64,000 bases of DNA from the NCBI RefSeq assembly GCF_024623785.1, contig NZ_JANKBZ010000014.1, positions 62,001-126,000 of the forward strand. The letters are read 5' to 3'. A program made the translations under genes and the position numbers. The stretch's first letter is position 1. Each line of letters begins with the position of its first letter. The stretch comes from Archangium lipolyticum (GTDB lineage: Bacteria > Myxococcota > Myxococcia > Myxococcales > Myxococcaceae). Below the pieces are notes generated by a model. That model was not told the origin of the DNA. It made no database searches and saw only the letters and a list, made by a program, of their open reading frames with translations. Positions 18,645 through 26,706 of the stretch are shown piece after piece.

Positions 18645-18682
18645 AAAGCAAAACGGCCGCAGAGGTCTCCCCCCGCGGCCGT
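18645..18682 (-). terminator. Rho-independent terminator after the dienelactone hydrolase gene
   Basis: On the minus strand ACGGCCGC and GCGGCCGT form an 8-bp stem (18653-18682) with a loop of about 14 nt, followed at once by TTTTGCTTT. It lies 21 bp past the hydrolase stop and before the P450 gene, separating the two transcripts. Confidence 0.75.
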
Positions 18683-18703
18683 CGTCTCAAACGCTGGTCC
18701 CGA

Positions 18704-19477
18704 TCAGACCAGGGCGCGCTTGTAGAGCGCCAGCAGCTCGGCCCAGGCCTTCTCGGCCGCGGCCTCGTTGTAGATGCCGCCGGCCATGTCCTTCACGCAC
18801 CAGCCGTGCCGGGCGCCGTTGTAGACCTCGATCTTGTTTTTCACCTTGGCGGCGTCGAATGCCTCCTTGAGCTTGACCTTGGCCTGCGGGTCGCGCTCGT
18901 CGTCGTTGGCGGCGACGGCGATCAGCATCTCGGCCTTGATCTTCGGGGCCAGCAGGTGGGGGCTATCAGGCGCCTGGGTGACCAGGCCGCCGCCGTGGAA
19001 CGAGGCCCCCGCGCCCACCCGCTCCGACAGCGAGGCGGTGCGGACGGTCAGCGGCCCGCCCATGCAGTAGCCCTGCACCCCGATCTTGGCGCGCTTGTTC
19101 ACCTGCGGCTGCTGGTCCAGCCAGGCCAGGAAGGCGCCGCCGTCGGTGAAGACGGTGTCCTGGTTCAGCGTGCCCACGAACTTCATGATCTCCTCGCGCT
19201 CGGCGGGGACGGCGAAGTCCATCGGCCGCGAGAACACCGGCGCCTTGCGAGTGCGGTAGAAGGGGTTGGGCACAAGAACGGCGTAGCCCTCGGCCGCCAG
19301 CCGCCGGCCCATGTCGCGCATGGCGGGGCGCAGGCCGAAGGCGTCCGGCCACAGCAACACGCCCGGCCACGGGCCGTTGCCCGACGGGTGGAAGAAGGCG
19401 GCGTCGGCCGTGCCGGCAGGGGTCTTGATCTCGACGTCGTGCTCCTCGTCGCCGGCCCGGTTGGAATGGTCGTCCAT
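18704..19477 (-). CDS. dienelactone hydrolase-family alpha/beta hydrolase
   Basis: 257 aa from the ATG at 19477 (MDDHSNRAGDEEHDVEIKTP), preceded by GGGGAGGAG; longer in-frame readings begin in non-coding DNA. Nucleophile Cys138 lies in VQGYCMGG, the DLH-type Cys elbow. The acid is probably the Asp in VAANDDERDP, and the catalytic His is in YNGARHGWC near the C-terminus. A family-typical N-terminal GVLLWPDAFGL block is present. It hydrolyses lactone or ester bonds; in this setting it could open the lactone made by the Baeyer-Villiger enzyme, though that is inference. Cytoplasmic. The transcript ends at the terminator at 18645-18682. Confidence 0.9.
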   Translation of the reverse strand: MDDHSNRAGDEEHDVEIKTPAGTADAAFFHPSGNGPWPGVLLWPDAFGLRPAMRDMGRRLAAEGYAVLVPNPFYRTRKAPVFSRPMDFAVPAEREEIMKFVGTLNQDTVFTDGGAFLAWLDQQPQVNKRAKIGVQGYCMGGPLTVRTASLSERVGAGASFHGGGLVTQAPDSPHLLAPKIKAEMLIAVAANDDERDPQAKVKLKEAFDAAKVKNKIEVYNGARHGWCVKDMAGGIYNEAAAEKAWAELLALYKRALV

Positions 19478-19552
19478 GGTTCTCCTCCCCAGGAGCTTCG
19501 TTGAGGCCACCACTATTCCCGAGGCCCGGCCGCCGGCCAAGCCTTCGAAGCG

Positions 19553-20397
19553 CTAGAGCGCGACGAGCGCTGCCACGGCCCGATGTCCCGCGTGCTCGGC
19601 CCACCCCTGGGGCGTGTCATTGAATGACGTGTCGCGCACCGCGCGGTCCGCGCCCCGGTCGAGGAGGAGCGACACGACCTCGACGTGCCCGCGCAGCGCG
19701 GCCCAATGGAGCGGTGTCGCGACGTGATCGAACGGCGGTCGCGCGTGCACGCTGGCTCCGTGGTCGAGGAGCCACGCCGCCGCGTCCCGGTTGCCACCCA
19801 TGCTCGCGAAGACCAGCGCGAGACCCAGGATGTCGGCGTGTGAGGAGGGGCGGTCGCGCACCTGGCTGTAGTGAACCAGGGCATGCGCGTCCGGCGCGAG
19901 CGTCCCGTCATCGCGCACGAACCGCGCCATCAAGTCGATGCGGCCGAGCCCCGCCGCGGTCACGAAGTCGTACCGGGCGCCGCGCTCAGCGGCCCGCCGT
20001 TGCGGAAGTCGATGTCGGCGCCGCGCGCGAGCAGCAGCTCGAGCAACGGCCTCTGATGGCCGGCTCGTCGGGCGGCATCGCTGGTTGCCACGAGGCCGAG
20101 AGTGCTCCACCCGATGTCATCGGGCTGCGCGGGCCCAGGCCGCGTGGCGGCGTCGACCTCGGCGCCGAGCTCGAGGACGAGTCGGGCGAGCTCCGTCGTC
20201 GCCGCCGGCAGTGGCCGGATGAACGGATTGCCAGCGACATGGTGCAACAACGTCGCCTCATGGAAGTAGCCGCGGTAGTGGCCCTCGGCTGACGTCACGC
20301 GCGCATGCAGCAGCGATCGTTCGGCGCGCAGCAGCCGCTCGAGGGCCTCAGCATCGCCCGCGTAGAACACGTCCAGGACCGCTTCGAGATCCGCCAT
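19553..20397 (-). pseudogene. ankyrin-repeat protein gene broken by a frameshift/deletion
   Basis: Two overlapping reading frames together give one ankyrin protein. The first (20397 to about 19985) starts MADLEAVLDVFYAGDAEALERLL and runs through repeats such as LARLVLELGAEVDAATRPG and LLELLLARGADIDFRNGGPL, then goes out of frame and stops at 19960. The second frame resumes with ERGARYDFVTAAGLGRIDL and continues with repeats DHVATPLHWAALRGHVEVVSLLLDRGAD and PQGWAEHAGHRAVAALVAL to a stop at 19553. About a dozen residues expected between NGGPL and RGARYD are missing, so a small deletion plus frameshift near 19975-19995 is likely. Ankyrin repeats mediate protein binding. A sequencing error is possible. 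Confidence 0.75.
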
Positions 20398-20417
20398 GCG
20401 GGCGAAACGCTAACATG

Positions 20418-20508
20418 GGTGGAGCGCCACGGCGGGCTCGATATCCTGATCAAGACGGGCTCGCGCCATCACGAGCCCGGGCCGGTATGGCGGGCGAGGT
20501 CACTGACG
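20418..20508. repeat. dispersed hairpin repeat, copy B
   Basis: 91-bp second copy of the element at 14537-14624, with the same 7-bp stem (20457-20478). It overlaps the 3' end of the SnoaL-like gene, so the last residues and the stop codon of that protein are encoded in the repeat. The stop lies in the 3-nt segment (TCA on the plus strand) that copy A lacks. Confidence 0.75.
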
Positions 20509-20992
20509 CGGGCCCCTTGGGAGACAGGAGTAGCAACAATCTCCCCAGGAGGGTCTGCGCGAATGGGTTGTAGCGCGTGTTCTGGAACGCGGTGAAGCGC
20601 CATCGACCCTCCTGCTTGACGGCGACGAGCGTCTGGACGGACAACCGTCTACGAGAGGGGCGCTTCTGGCGCGCCATGAGGATCGCCCCCTTGCCGTGGA
20701 CGACAGCCACCCCTGGAGTCAGCAAACGCACCGAGGGGGGCTCACCCACCAGGCGAGAGCCCTTCATGAACCGCTCGAACAGAGGCCTGTGACTCTCCGC
20801 GATCTCCTCACGGCCCTTCAAGCGCGAGCCGTCGAACACCACGTAATCGGCATCTTCCGTGAACAGCGCCGCGAACCCATCGGCGTCTCCCCTCCCCCAG
20901 GCGTCATGAAGTTGCCGCAGGAGCGCCAGGACAGCGGCCTCGTCAGCGGAGATTTCGGACGTCACCACGGAATGCTCAGGACTCACGCTCAT
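20450..20992 (-). CDS. SnoaL-like/SgcJ-type polyketide cyclase-fold protein
   Basis: 180 aa, ATG at 20992 with GAGGGGG just upstream. NTF2-like fold pattern: VLALLRQLHDAWGRGDADGFAALFTEDADYVVFDG (residues about 22-56), GREEIAESHRPLFERFMKGSR, then strands VRLLTPGVAVVHGKGAI and VQTLVAVKQEGRWRFTAFQNTRYNP. This is the SgcJ/EcaC-type group of small proteins that bind or modify hydrophobic ligands; enzymatic activity is unproven for most. The C-terminal ~18 residues (from about SVTSPAIPARARDG) come from the dispersed repeat and are probably not part of the original fold. Divergent from the MarR gene, which probably regulates it. Confidence 0.85.
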   Translation of the reverse strand: MSVSPEHSVVTSEISADEAAVLALLRQLHDAWGRGDADGFAALFTEDADYVVFDGSRLKGREEIAESHRPLFERFMKGSRLVGEPPSVRLLTPGVAVVHGKGAILMARQKRPSRRRLSVQTLVAVKQEGRWRFTAFQNTRYNPFAQTLLGRLLLLLSPKGPASVTSPAIPARARDGASPS

Positions 20993-21015
20993 ACCCCCTC
21001 AATTCGCTCACCGAT

Positions 21016-21053
21016 TTAGCTAAGTTTTTTAGATACCAACCCTCTGAGCTAAG
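21016..21053. promoter_or_regulatory. MarR operator region with repeated AGCTAAG sites
   Basis: The 69-bp divergent region holds the palindrome TTAGCTAA (21016-21023) and a second AGCTAAG (21047-21053), with an AT-rich TTTTTTAGAT between. It is far richer in A/T than its surroundings. Both promoters probably lie here, and the sites fit binding by the MarR protein. Confidence 0.45.
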
Positions 21054-21061
21054 GTCAAGTC

Positions 21062-21553
21062 ATGCCAGCCGATACATCCGGGACCTCCAGACGCGCCAGG
21101 TTGGAGCAGGAGCTTTGCGACAGACTCGCCAATACGTTCAGCAGCGCGGTGGTGCTGTTCCACTCAGCGCTGGCCGAGCGGCTCGGGATGAACGTCACCG
21201 ACTTCAAGTGCGTGGCCATCTTGAACGAGTCCGGTCCGATGACCGCGGGCCGGCTCGCGGAGCTGACCGGGATGTCGACCGCGGCAACGACGCAGGTGCT
21301 GGACCGGCTCGAACGGGCGGGACTCGTCCGGCGGGAGCGGGACCCGAATGACCGCAGGAAGGTCATCCTCCAACCCATCTCCAGCCCGAAGATGGAACGT
21401 GACATCGGCCAGGCGATGGAGGATCTGGCCCGCTCGATGACCGAGGTCACGTCGAACTACAGTGCCCCCCAGTTGGAGACGATCCGTGACTTCATGGATC
21501 GCACCACGCAGGTGCTGCAGCATGTCGCCACCCGGCTGAAGACCGGAACGTGA
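21062..21553 (+). CDS. MarR-family transcriptional regulator
   Basis: 163 aa, ATG start. Winged HTH of MarR type: LGMNVTDFKCVAILNESGPMTAGRLAELTG (residues about 41-70), recognition helix STAATTQVLDRLERAGLVRRERDPNDRRKV (about 72-101) with the DPNDRR wing, and terminal helices (ARSMTEVTSNYSAPQLETIRDFMDRTTQVL) for dimerisation. Divergent from the SnoaL-like gene with a repeat-containing 69-bp operator region, so it likely represses that gene and itself. The ligand is unknown; MarR proteins often sense phenolic compounds or oxidants. Confidence 0.92.
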   Translation: MPADTSGTSRRARLEQELCDRLANTFSSAVVLFHSALAERLGMNVTDFKCVAILNESGPMTAGRLAELTGMSTAATTQVLDRLERAGLVRRERDPNDRRKVILQPISSPKMERDIGQAMEDLARSMTEVTSNYSAPQLETIRDFMDRTTQVLQHVATRLKTGT

Positions 21554-21688
21554 ACGCCGGTAGGGGGTGTTCCGGACGCCCACCGAGCGGCCCCGGCTGC
21601 AGCCGCTGCCAGAGAATGCCTTCCCCGTGTGCGCAAAGGACAGCGTCCACTGGGAGCACAATCCACGGTTTCGTGTTACCGGGGAGCC

Positions 21689-23368
21689 GTGGAGACGTGG
21701 ATCACCCCCTTCGAGCCGCAGCCAGCCCCCCGCGACGTCGCCGGAGCCTTCCCGAGCCCCTTCGATGAGCTCGGCCCCCATGTCCTGGCGCGCCGGGCCG
21801 CGGAGGCGATGCAGGCGGAGCTCCGGACGGGCTTCGTCGCGCCAGGGATCCCTGCCTCGACGCTCGAAGGCCCGGAGGGCGGCAAGATGCTCGGCGTGCT
21901 GGTCGTCCAGCAGCCCGACGGGCGCATCGGGTATCTCCGATCCTTCTCCGGCATGCTCGCCGGGCGATGGGAGGTCCCGGGCTTCGTCCCACCGCTCTTC
22001 GATCGCGAGGCACGCGCACAGGTGGAGCCCTCGGGTGAAGCCGTGGTGAAGGCACTGCTCGCCCGCGCCGAGGCGTTCCAGAGCTCGCCGGAGCTCGTCG
22101 AGGTCCGGGCCGCCCATGAAGCACAGCAGGTGCGCCACACCGGAGAACGGACGGCGCTGCGCGCCCGGCACGAAGAAAGAAAGAAGCGGCGTCACGCGCG
22201 GCGGGCCGAGATCTCGGCGTCGGACACGCTCACGGAGGCGGAGAAGCGCGCGGCCCTCCACTCACTCGACCAGGAGAGCCGGGGCGACAAGGCGGAGCTG
22301 CGCCGGTTGGAGGCGGCTCAGGACGCGGAGCGCCTGGCCATCGAGCCGAAGCGAGCACGGCTCGAGCGGCGTCTCCGGGCCCTCGATCGCTTGCGATGGA
22401 TCGTCTGTCGCGCGCTCATGAAGCGCATCCACGACACCTACCGGGTCCCCAATGCGCTCGGTGAGCGCCGACCCCTGCGCGCCCTGTTCGCCCCCGGAGA
22501 GCCCCCCTCGGGCGCCGCCGACTGTGCGGCCCCGAAGCTCCTCGCCCATGCCCTCACGCATGGCCTGCGTCCGCTGGCGCTCGCCGAGTTCTGGTGGGGC
22601 GCTCCGCCACCCGCGGGGGGACGCGTGACCGGCGAGTTCTATCCCGCCTGCCGCGACAAGTGCGCTCCCCTCCTCCCGTTCATGCTGGACGGCCTGCAGG
22701 TCTCGCCCCCACGGGCCTTCTCCCCGCCAGCCGTCGCGACCGAGGGACTGTCCGTCGTCTTCGAGGACGCGTGGATCGTCGTCGTCGACAAGCCCCACGG
22801 TCTGCTCTCCGTGCCCGCGAGGGACACCTCCGTGACGGACTCGGTGCTCGCCCGGCTGCGCGCCCGGTATCCGCACGCGACGGGCCCGCTCCTCGTGCAC
22901 CGGCTCGACCTGGACACCTCGGGACTGCTCGTCGCGGCGCTCGACCCGAGGACTCACGCGGACCTGCAACGGCAATTCCTCCACCGCGAGGTCCGCAAGC
23001 GCTACGTGGCCTGGGTCGAGGGGCATGTCCAGGGTGAGCGGGGCACCATCGACTTCCCCATGCGCGTCGACCTCGACGATCGGCCCCGGCAGATTCACGA
23101 TCCCGTGCACGGAAAGTCCGCCGTGACGGAGTGGCAGGTGCTCGAGCGCAGCGGGACACGCACCCGCGTGGTCTTCTTTCCCCTCACCGGGAGGACACAC
23201 CAGCTGCGTGTCCACGCGGCACATCCCCTCGGGCTCGGCGCGCCCATCGTCGGAGACCGGCTCTACGGGCGCCAGGACGGCCGCCTGTTCCTGCACGCGG
23301 AGTCCCTCTCCTTCCGCCATCCCGAGACGGGACAGCGCGTCTCCTTCGAGCGGCCGGCGCCATTCTGA
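21689..23368 (+). CDS. RluA-family pseudouridine synthase with long N-terminal extension
   Basis: 559 aa from the GTG at 21689 (METWITPFEPQPAPRDVAG). The catalytic domain occupies about residues 350-559: VVFEDAWIVVVDKPHGLLSVP, the active-site LLVHRLDLDTSGLLV (catalytic Asp in HRLDLDTSG), KRYVAWVEG, and TGRTHQLRVHAAHPLG with DRLYG. The N-terminal ~340 residues include a conserved-looking region (LGVLVVQQPDGRIGYLRSFSG and a CDCAAPKLLAHAL-like block, DCAAPKLLAHALTHGLRPLALAEFWWG) plus a Lys/Arg/Glu-rich coiled coil (about 150-240). The extended type occurs in proteobacteria; the extension presumably binds RNA. It isomerises uridine in rRNA or tRNA; the target is not deducible. Confidence 0.9.
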   Translation: METWITPFEPQPAPRDVAGAFPSPFDELGPHVLARRAAEAMQAELRTGFVAPGIPASTLEGPEGGKMLGVLVVQQPDGRIGYLRSFSGMLAGRWEVPGFVPPLFDREARAQVEPSGEAVVKALLARAEAFQSSPELVEVRAAHEAQQVRHTGERTALRARHEERKKRRHARRAEISASDTLTEAEKRAALHSLDQESRGDKAELRRLEAAQDAERLAIEPKRARLERRLRALDRLRWIVCRALMKRIHDTYRVPNALGERRPLRALFAPGEPPSGAADCAAPKLLAHALTHGLRPLALAEFWWGAPPPAGGRVTGEFYPACRDKCAPLLPFMLDGLQVSPPRAFSPPAVATEGLSVVFEDAWIVVVDKPHGLLSVPARDTSVTDSVLARLRARYPHATGPLLVHRLDLDTSGLLVAALDPRTHADLQRQFLHREVRKRYVAWVEGHVQGERGTIDFPMRVDLDDRPRQIHDPVHGKSAVTEWQVLERSGTRTRVVFFPLTGRTHQLRVHAAHPLGLGAPIVGDRLYGRQDGRLFLHAESLSFRHPETGQRVSFERPAPF

Positions 23369-23376
23369 ATCCAGCG

Positions 23377-23394
23377 CTTAAGGCTCTCTTAAGG
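23377..23394. promoter_or_regulatory. CTTAAG-N5-CTTAAG box (PmrA/QseB-like)
   Basis: CTTAAGGCTCTCTTAAGG is a direct repeat with 11-bp periodicity, the spacing used by OmpR-family response regulators. It equals the enterobacterial PmrA/QseB box (CTTAAG-N5-CTTAAG). It lies 80 bp upstream of the dioxygenase start and just after the RluA gene. Confidence 0.45.
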
Positions 23395-23473
23395 TCTCCA
23401 CGCGAAGACAGTGTCGGGCCCGACGACATGGGCAAGACAGGAGCGGCATCCCGCCGCTCCCGGAGGCATCGGG

Positions 23474-24478
23474 ATGAGCAGCGACGCCAAGAACGACACT
23501 TCACCCACGATCGTGACGCGCCGGAAGGTCCTCGGCGGGCTCGGCCTCGCCCTGATGGCCGCGCCGCTCGGCCATCTCATCGCCGCCTGCGGTGAGGGCA
23601 ACGACGGAGGCACCCCAGGGGGCGGAAACGACGCGGGGACCATCACCGACCCCGGCTTCTGGGCGACCGGAGGCACGGCCGCGATGACGGCGGTCAGCAG
23701 CTATCCCGACCCGTTCGCCTCGGGCATCGGCTCGACGTGCAAGCTGACGTGCGAGGCCACCCTGGGGCCCTGCTACGCCAATACGCTGGTCCGCAAGGAC
23801 ATCAGCGAGGGCCACGATGGACTGCCCGTGCGCATCGTGCTGCTCGTGGTGGACGAGTCCTGCAAGCCCGTCCCGGGCGCCAGCGTCGACATCTGGCATG
23901 CCGCGCCGGAGGGTCTCTACTCGGGTGAGGACGCCAGCACCTTCTGCACCGGGGACGACCCGACCGCGACCTCGGCGAGGTGGTTCCGCGGCGTGCAGAC
24001 GACGGACGCCAACGGCCGCGTGGAGTTCGATACCTGCTTCCCCGGTTGGTACAGCAGCCGGACGATCCACATCCACTTCACCGTCCGGCTCAACGACGCC
24101 GAGTATGTGACCTCCCAGCTCGTCTTCGACGACGCGCTGAACGACGACGTCATCAACAACCAGCCGCTCTACAACACGCGGGGTCCGCGCGACACGACGA
24201 ACGCGAACGACAACGTCGTCTCCGCGGAGAGTGCCCCCGATTACATGTTCCAGACCCAGCGCATGCCGGACGGCGCGATGCTGGCCTGGAAGACCCTCGT
24301 CATCCGTTCCTCGCTCTCCAACGCCTCGTGCCAGATGCCGGGTGGTGGCGGTGGGCCTCCCCCGGGCGGTGGAGATGGCGGCATTCGTCCCCCGCCGGGA
24401 GACGGTGGCATCCGTCCCCCCCGTGACGGCGGGATGGGCCCGCCTCCGGGCACGGATGGCGGCACGGGCGTCCCGTAG
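23474..24478 (+). CDS. Tat-exported intradiol ring-cleavage dioxygenase-like lipoprotein
   Basis: 334 aa from the ATG at 23474 (MSSDAKNDTSPTIVTRRKVLG). A twin-arginine signal (TRRKVLGGLGLALMAAP) ends in the lipobox LIAAC, so the protein is folded before export and lipid-anchored. The core resembles protocatechuate/hydroxyquinol dioxygenases: GPCYANTLVRKDISEGHDGLP, then VPGASVDIWHAAPEGLYS, GRVEFDTCFPGWYSSRTIHIHFTV with the Tyr and the HxH of the Fe(III) site. It would split catechols between the hydroxyls, outside the cytoplasm. The last ~50 residues are Gly/Pro repeats (GGIRPPPGD type), probably a flexible tail. A possible two-component operator lies upstream. Confidence 0.85.
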   Translation: MSSDAKNDTSPTIVTRRKVLGGLGLALMAAPLGHLIAACGEGNDGGTPGGGNDAGTITDPGFWATGGTAAMTAVSSYPDPFASGIGSTCKLTCEATLGPCYANTLVRKDISEGHDGLPVRIVLLVVDESCKPVPGASVDIWHAAPEGLYSGEDASTFCTGDDPTATSARWFRGVQTTDANGRVEFDTCFPGWYSSRTIHIHFTVRLNDAEYVTSQLVFDDALNDDVINNQPLYNTRGPRDTTNANDNVVSAESAPDYMFQTQRMPDGAMLAWKTLVIRSSLSNASCQMPGGGGGPPPGGGDGGIRPPPGDGGIRPPRDGGMGPPPGTDGGTGVP

Positions 24479-24497
24479 ACACAGGGAGCCGGTTCGT

Positions 24498-24523
24498 CCG
24501 GAGCTCGTCCGCTCGAGCTCCGG
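24498..24523 (+). terminator. strong inverted repeat after the dioxygenase gene
   Basis: CCGGAGCTCG and CGAGCTCCGG form a perfect 10-bp stem around TCCGCT, 20 bp past the stop. No T run follows, so any termination would not be of the classical kind. Confidence 0.4.
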
Positions 24524-24603
24524 CCAGCCGCGGTCGTCTCGACGGTTCGAGCCAGGGGGGGTGCACAGCGTTGAATCCAGGACGCTGACAAGGAGCACCC
24601 ACC

Positions 24604-25155
24604 GTGGCCACGGAGACGACTGTCCAACCGCCCCGCGAGGACGACACCCATGCGCTCATACCCCCTTCCGTACAGCACGCGATCCATCGGGCCTTCCATC
24701 GGGGTGCGGATGCCGGTTTCCCCAGCGAGGCCCTATTCGGGGTGCTGCCGCTCAAGCGGCTCATCCCGCAGGACATCCACAGCGTGGGCGACTACCTCGG
24801 CGCGCTGGGTGTCGGCACTCTGGCGGCTTGCAGCGGCACGTCGCGCGGGCGCGTCGCGGGATTGATGCTCGCGCTGTCCGGCGCGGGCGTGTCACTCGTC
24901 ACCGACTACCGGCTGAGCCTCAGGAAGTGGCTGCCCATCGAGGTGCACGAGGCCATCGACTACGTGTGGAGCGTCGCGACCATCGCCACCCCGTGGCTGT
25001 TCGGCTACGCGAAGAAGGCGCCCGCGGTGGCACTCGGCCAGGTGCTGGCGGGCGTGGGCTACATCGTCTTCTCCGCCCTGACGGACTACCGGGGCCAGGT
25101 CGGAGCACGCTGGGGCAAGCACACCTATCTGACGACCGGGCCGGTCAACGGCTGA
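24604..25155 (+). CDS. small membrane protein with SPW-like segments
   Basis: 183 aa, GTG start. Two related segments can be seen: IHSVGDYLGALGVGTLAACSG (about 59-79) and VHEAIDYVWSVATIATPWLFGYAKKAP (about 118-144). Each has His, Asp-Tyr and a hydrophobic stretch; the second ends in PWLFGY, as in SPW-repeat membrane proteins. Four hydrophobic segments in total, probably inner membrane; the N-terminal 55 residues are soluble. No catalytic motif; function unknown. It is single, with a hairpin before it and the Cys-rich lipoprotein gene converging after it (18-bp gap). Confidence 0.6.
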   Translation: MATETTVQPPREDDTHALIPPSVQHAIHRAFHRGADAGFPSEALFGVLPLKRLIPQDIHSVGDYLGALGVGTLAACSGTSRGRVAGLMLALSGAGVSLVTDYRLSLRKWLPIEVHEAIDYVWSVATIATPWLFGYAKKAPAVALGQVLAGVGYIVFSALTDYRGQVGARWGKHTYLTTGPVNG

Positions 25156-25173
25156 GCGGCCCGGTCGCGCGGC

Positions 25174-25551
25174 TCACGGCTGGCAGGTGACGCGGGCGCT
25201 GTCCATGGTGCACGTGCTGCACGCCTTGACCTGCACCAGCTTGCCCATGCGGCACTCGAGCACGGCCTTGCCGTCGGCCGTGCACAGCCCGCGGCCCTCG
25301 GCGGACGCCGCGCACGCGTCACCCTCGACGTTCCCCCTCAGGTCGCAGCTCACCGTCTGGTCATCCTCGGTGCATCCGGTGGGGCCCTTGCAGGGCAGCG
25401 CGCGCCATTCCCTGTCGCGGCACTCGAGAGCCTCTGTCTCGGAGGAGCAGGTGTAACCACCACCCTCGCACTTGTCGCCCGCCTTGACGCCACAGGCGGA
25501 GAGCACGAGGGAACCGAGCAACGGGAGCAGGAACAGGGAGCGGTTCATCAC
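25174..25551 (-). CDS. cysteine-rich lipoprotein
   Basis: 125 aa (a second ATG follows directly). Lipoprotein signal MMNRSLFLLPLLGSLVLSACG with the lipidated Cys at about residue 20. The mature part has three similar cysteine modules: GDKCEGGGYTCSSETEALECRDREWRALPC, then DDQTVSCDLRG...DACAASAEGRGLC, then AVLECRMGKLVQVKACSTC, resembling the repeated 'C...C....aLeCrdg.w...pC' units of myxobacterial secreted proteins. Disulfide-bonded, envelope-located. Function unknown. It lies upstream of the dipeptidase only by position; the two run in the same direction, with the dipeptidase at higher coordinates ending 44 bp before its start, so they may share a transcript. Confidence 0.72.
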   Translation of the reverse strand: MMNRSLFLLPLLGSLVLSACGVKAGDKCEGGGYTCSSETEALECRDREWRALPCKGPTGCTEDDQTVSCDLRGNVEGDACAASAEGRGLCTADGKAVLECRMGKLVQVKACSTCTMDSARVTCQP

Positions 25552-25594
25552 GGCGCCGGACGATTCCAGGCGCGGCGAGCCCGGTCAACCCAAG

Positions 25595-26605
25595 TCACTC
25601 CCCGAGCGTCTCGCGGAAGTACCTGCGGAAGTTGCCGCCGAGGATGCGCTCCACGAGCGCCTCCGGGTGGCGGCGCAGCAGGGCCTCGGTGAGCTTGGGC
25701 AGATCCGTCACGTCCCGGATGCCCTTGGGCAGGGCCACCATGCCGTCGTAGTCCGAGCCGATCCCCACCCCCTCCTCCCCCATCACCCCCAGGGCATGCT
25801 CGATGTGCCGCACGACGTCATCGATGGCGTCCCCACCCAGGTACACGGGCGCGAGGATGATGCCCACCACGCCGCCGCGCTCGGCGATGCGGCGCAGCAC
25901 CTCATCGGAGAGGTTGCGCCAGCCACCGCCCGCTCCACGCACCCCCGTGTGCGAGGAGAAGAAGCGCGCCGTGGGGTGGGCCAGGATGTCCTCCAGGGTC
26001 CGCTCGGAGGCGTGGGCCACGTCCACGCCCATGCCCACGCGGGCCATCTCCTCCAGCACCGAGTGCCCCAGGGGCGACAGCGGCCGGTTGCCCATCAATG
26101 GGAAGGAGGAGCCACCCGCCTCGTTGTTGGACAGGTGGGTGAGGCCCATGAAGCGCACGCCCCGGCGGTGCAGCTCGGCCACGCGCTCCACCTGCCCCTC
26201 GATGGCGTGGGCCCCCTCGATGCCGAGCACGGCCGACAACCGCCCCTGGGCGAGGTTCTCCTCCAGCGCCCGTCCCGAGGTGGTGATGCGCACCTGCCCC
26301 TCGGAGCGGCGGCAGAAGTCGGCCAGCCGGTCGATCTGCCAGAGGGCGCGTGTCCACTCGCTCTCGCGGGCCTCGCGAGGCCAGCCCCGCCACATGGCGA
26401 AGGCCTCGAAGCCGCCGATGAAGGGGAAGCCGCGGGTGACGATGGTGAAGCACTGCAGCTTCATCCCCACCTCGCGCAGGCGGGGGAAGTCCACGTGCCC
26501 CTCGGAAGAGCGCTCGCAGAGGTCGCGGTTCCACATCAACGAGTCCGCGTGCCCGTCCGCGATGCACCAGCGTTGGTGGAGCTCCAGCACCTTGCTCGTG
26601 TCCAT
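25595..26605 (-). CDS. M19-family membrane-type dipeptidase
   Basis: 336 aa from the ATG at 26605 (MDTSKVLELHQRWCIADGHADSLMWNRD). The zinc site begins with DGHADS (the DxHxD motif, residues about 18-22). The bridging Glu lies in VLGIEGAHAIEG, a His in FMGLTHLSNNEAG, another in VDVAHASERTLEDI and SSHTGVRG, and an Asp in GIGSDYDGM, all in the order seen in renal-type dipeptidases. No signal peptide is evident, so it is probably cytoplasmic. It hydrolyses dipeptides, possibly with D-residues. The C-terminal LGGNFRRYFRETL is the typical end of the family. Confidence 0.93.
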   Translation of the reverse strand: MDTSKVLELHQRWCIADGHADSLMWNRDLCERSSEGHVDFPRLREVGMKLQCFTIVTRGFPFIGGFEAFAMWRGWPREARESEWTRALWQIDRLADFCRRSEGQVRITTSGRALEENLAQGRLSAVLGIEGAHAIEGQVERVAELHRRGVRFMGLTHLSNNEAGGSSFPLMGNRPLSPLGHSVLEEMARVGMGVDVAHASERTLEDILAHPTARFFSSHTGVRGAGGGWRNLSDEVLRRIAERGGVVGIILAPVYLGGDAIDDVVRHIEHALGVMGEEGVGIGSDYDGMVALPKGIRDVTDLPKLTEALLRRHPEALVERILGGNFRRYFRETLGE

Positions 26606-26706
26606 GGTGGCAGTCTCGGATCTCCGGCATCCCACCACAAGCGTTCCGGAACGACGGCGGCCCCCGCCCGGAGGCGGAGGCCGCGTCTCCCTCCGTCAAG
26701 AGGAGG

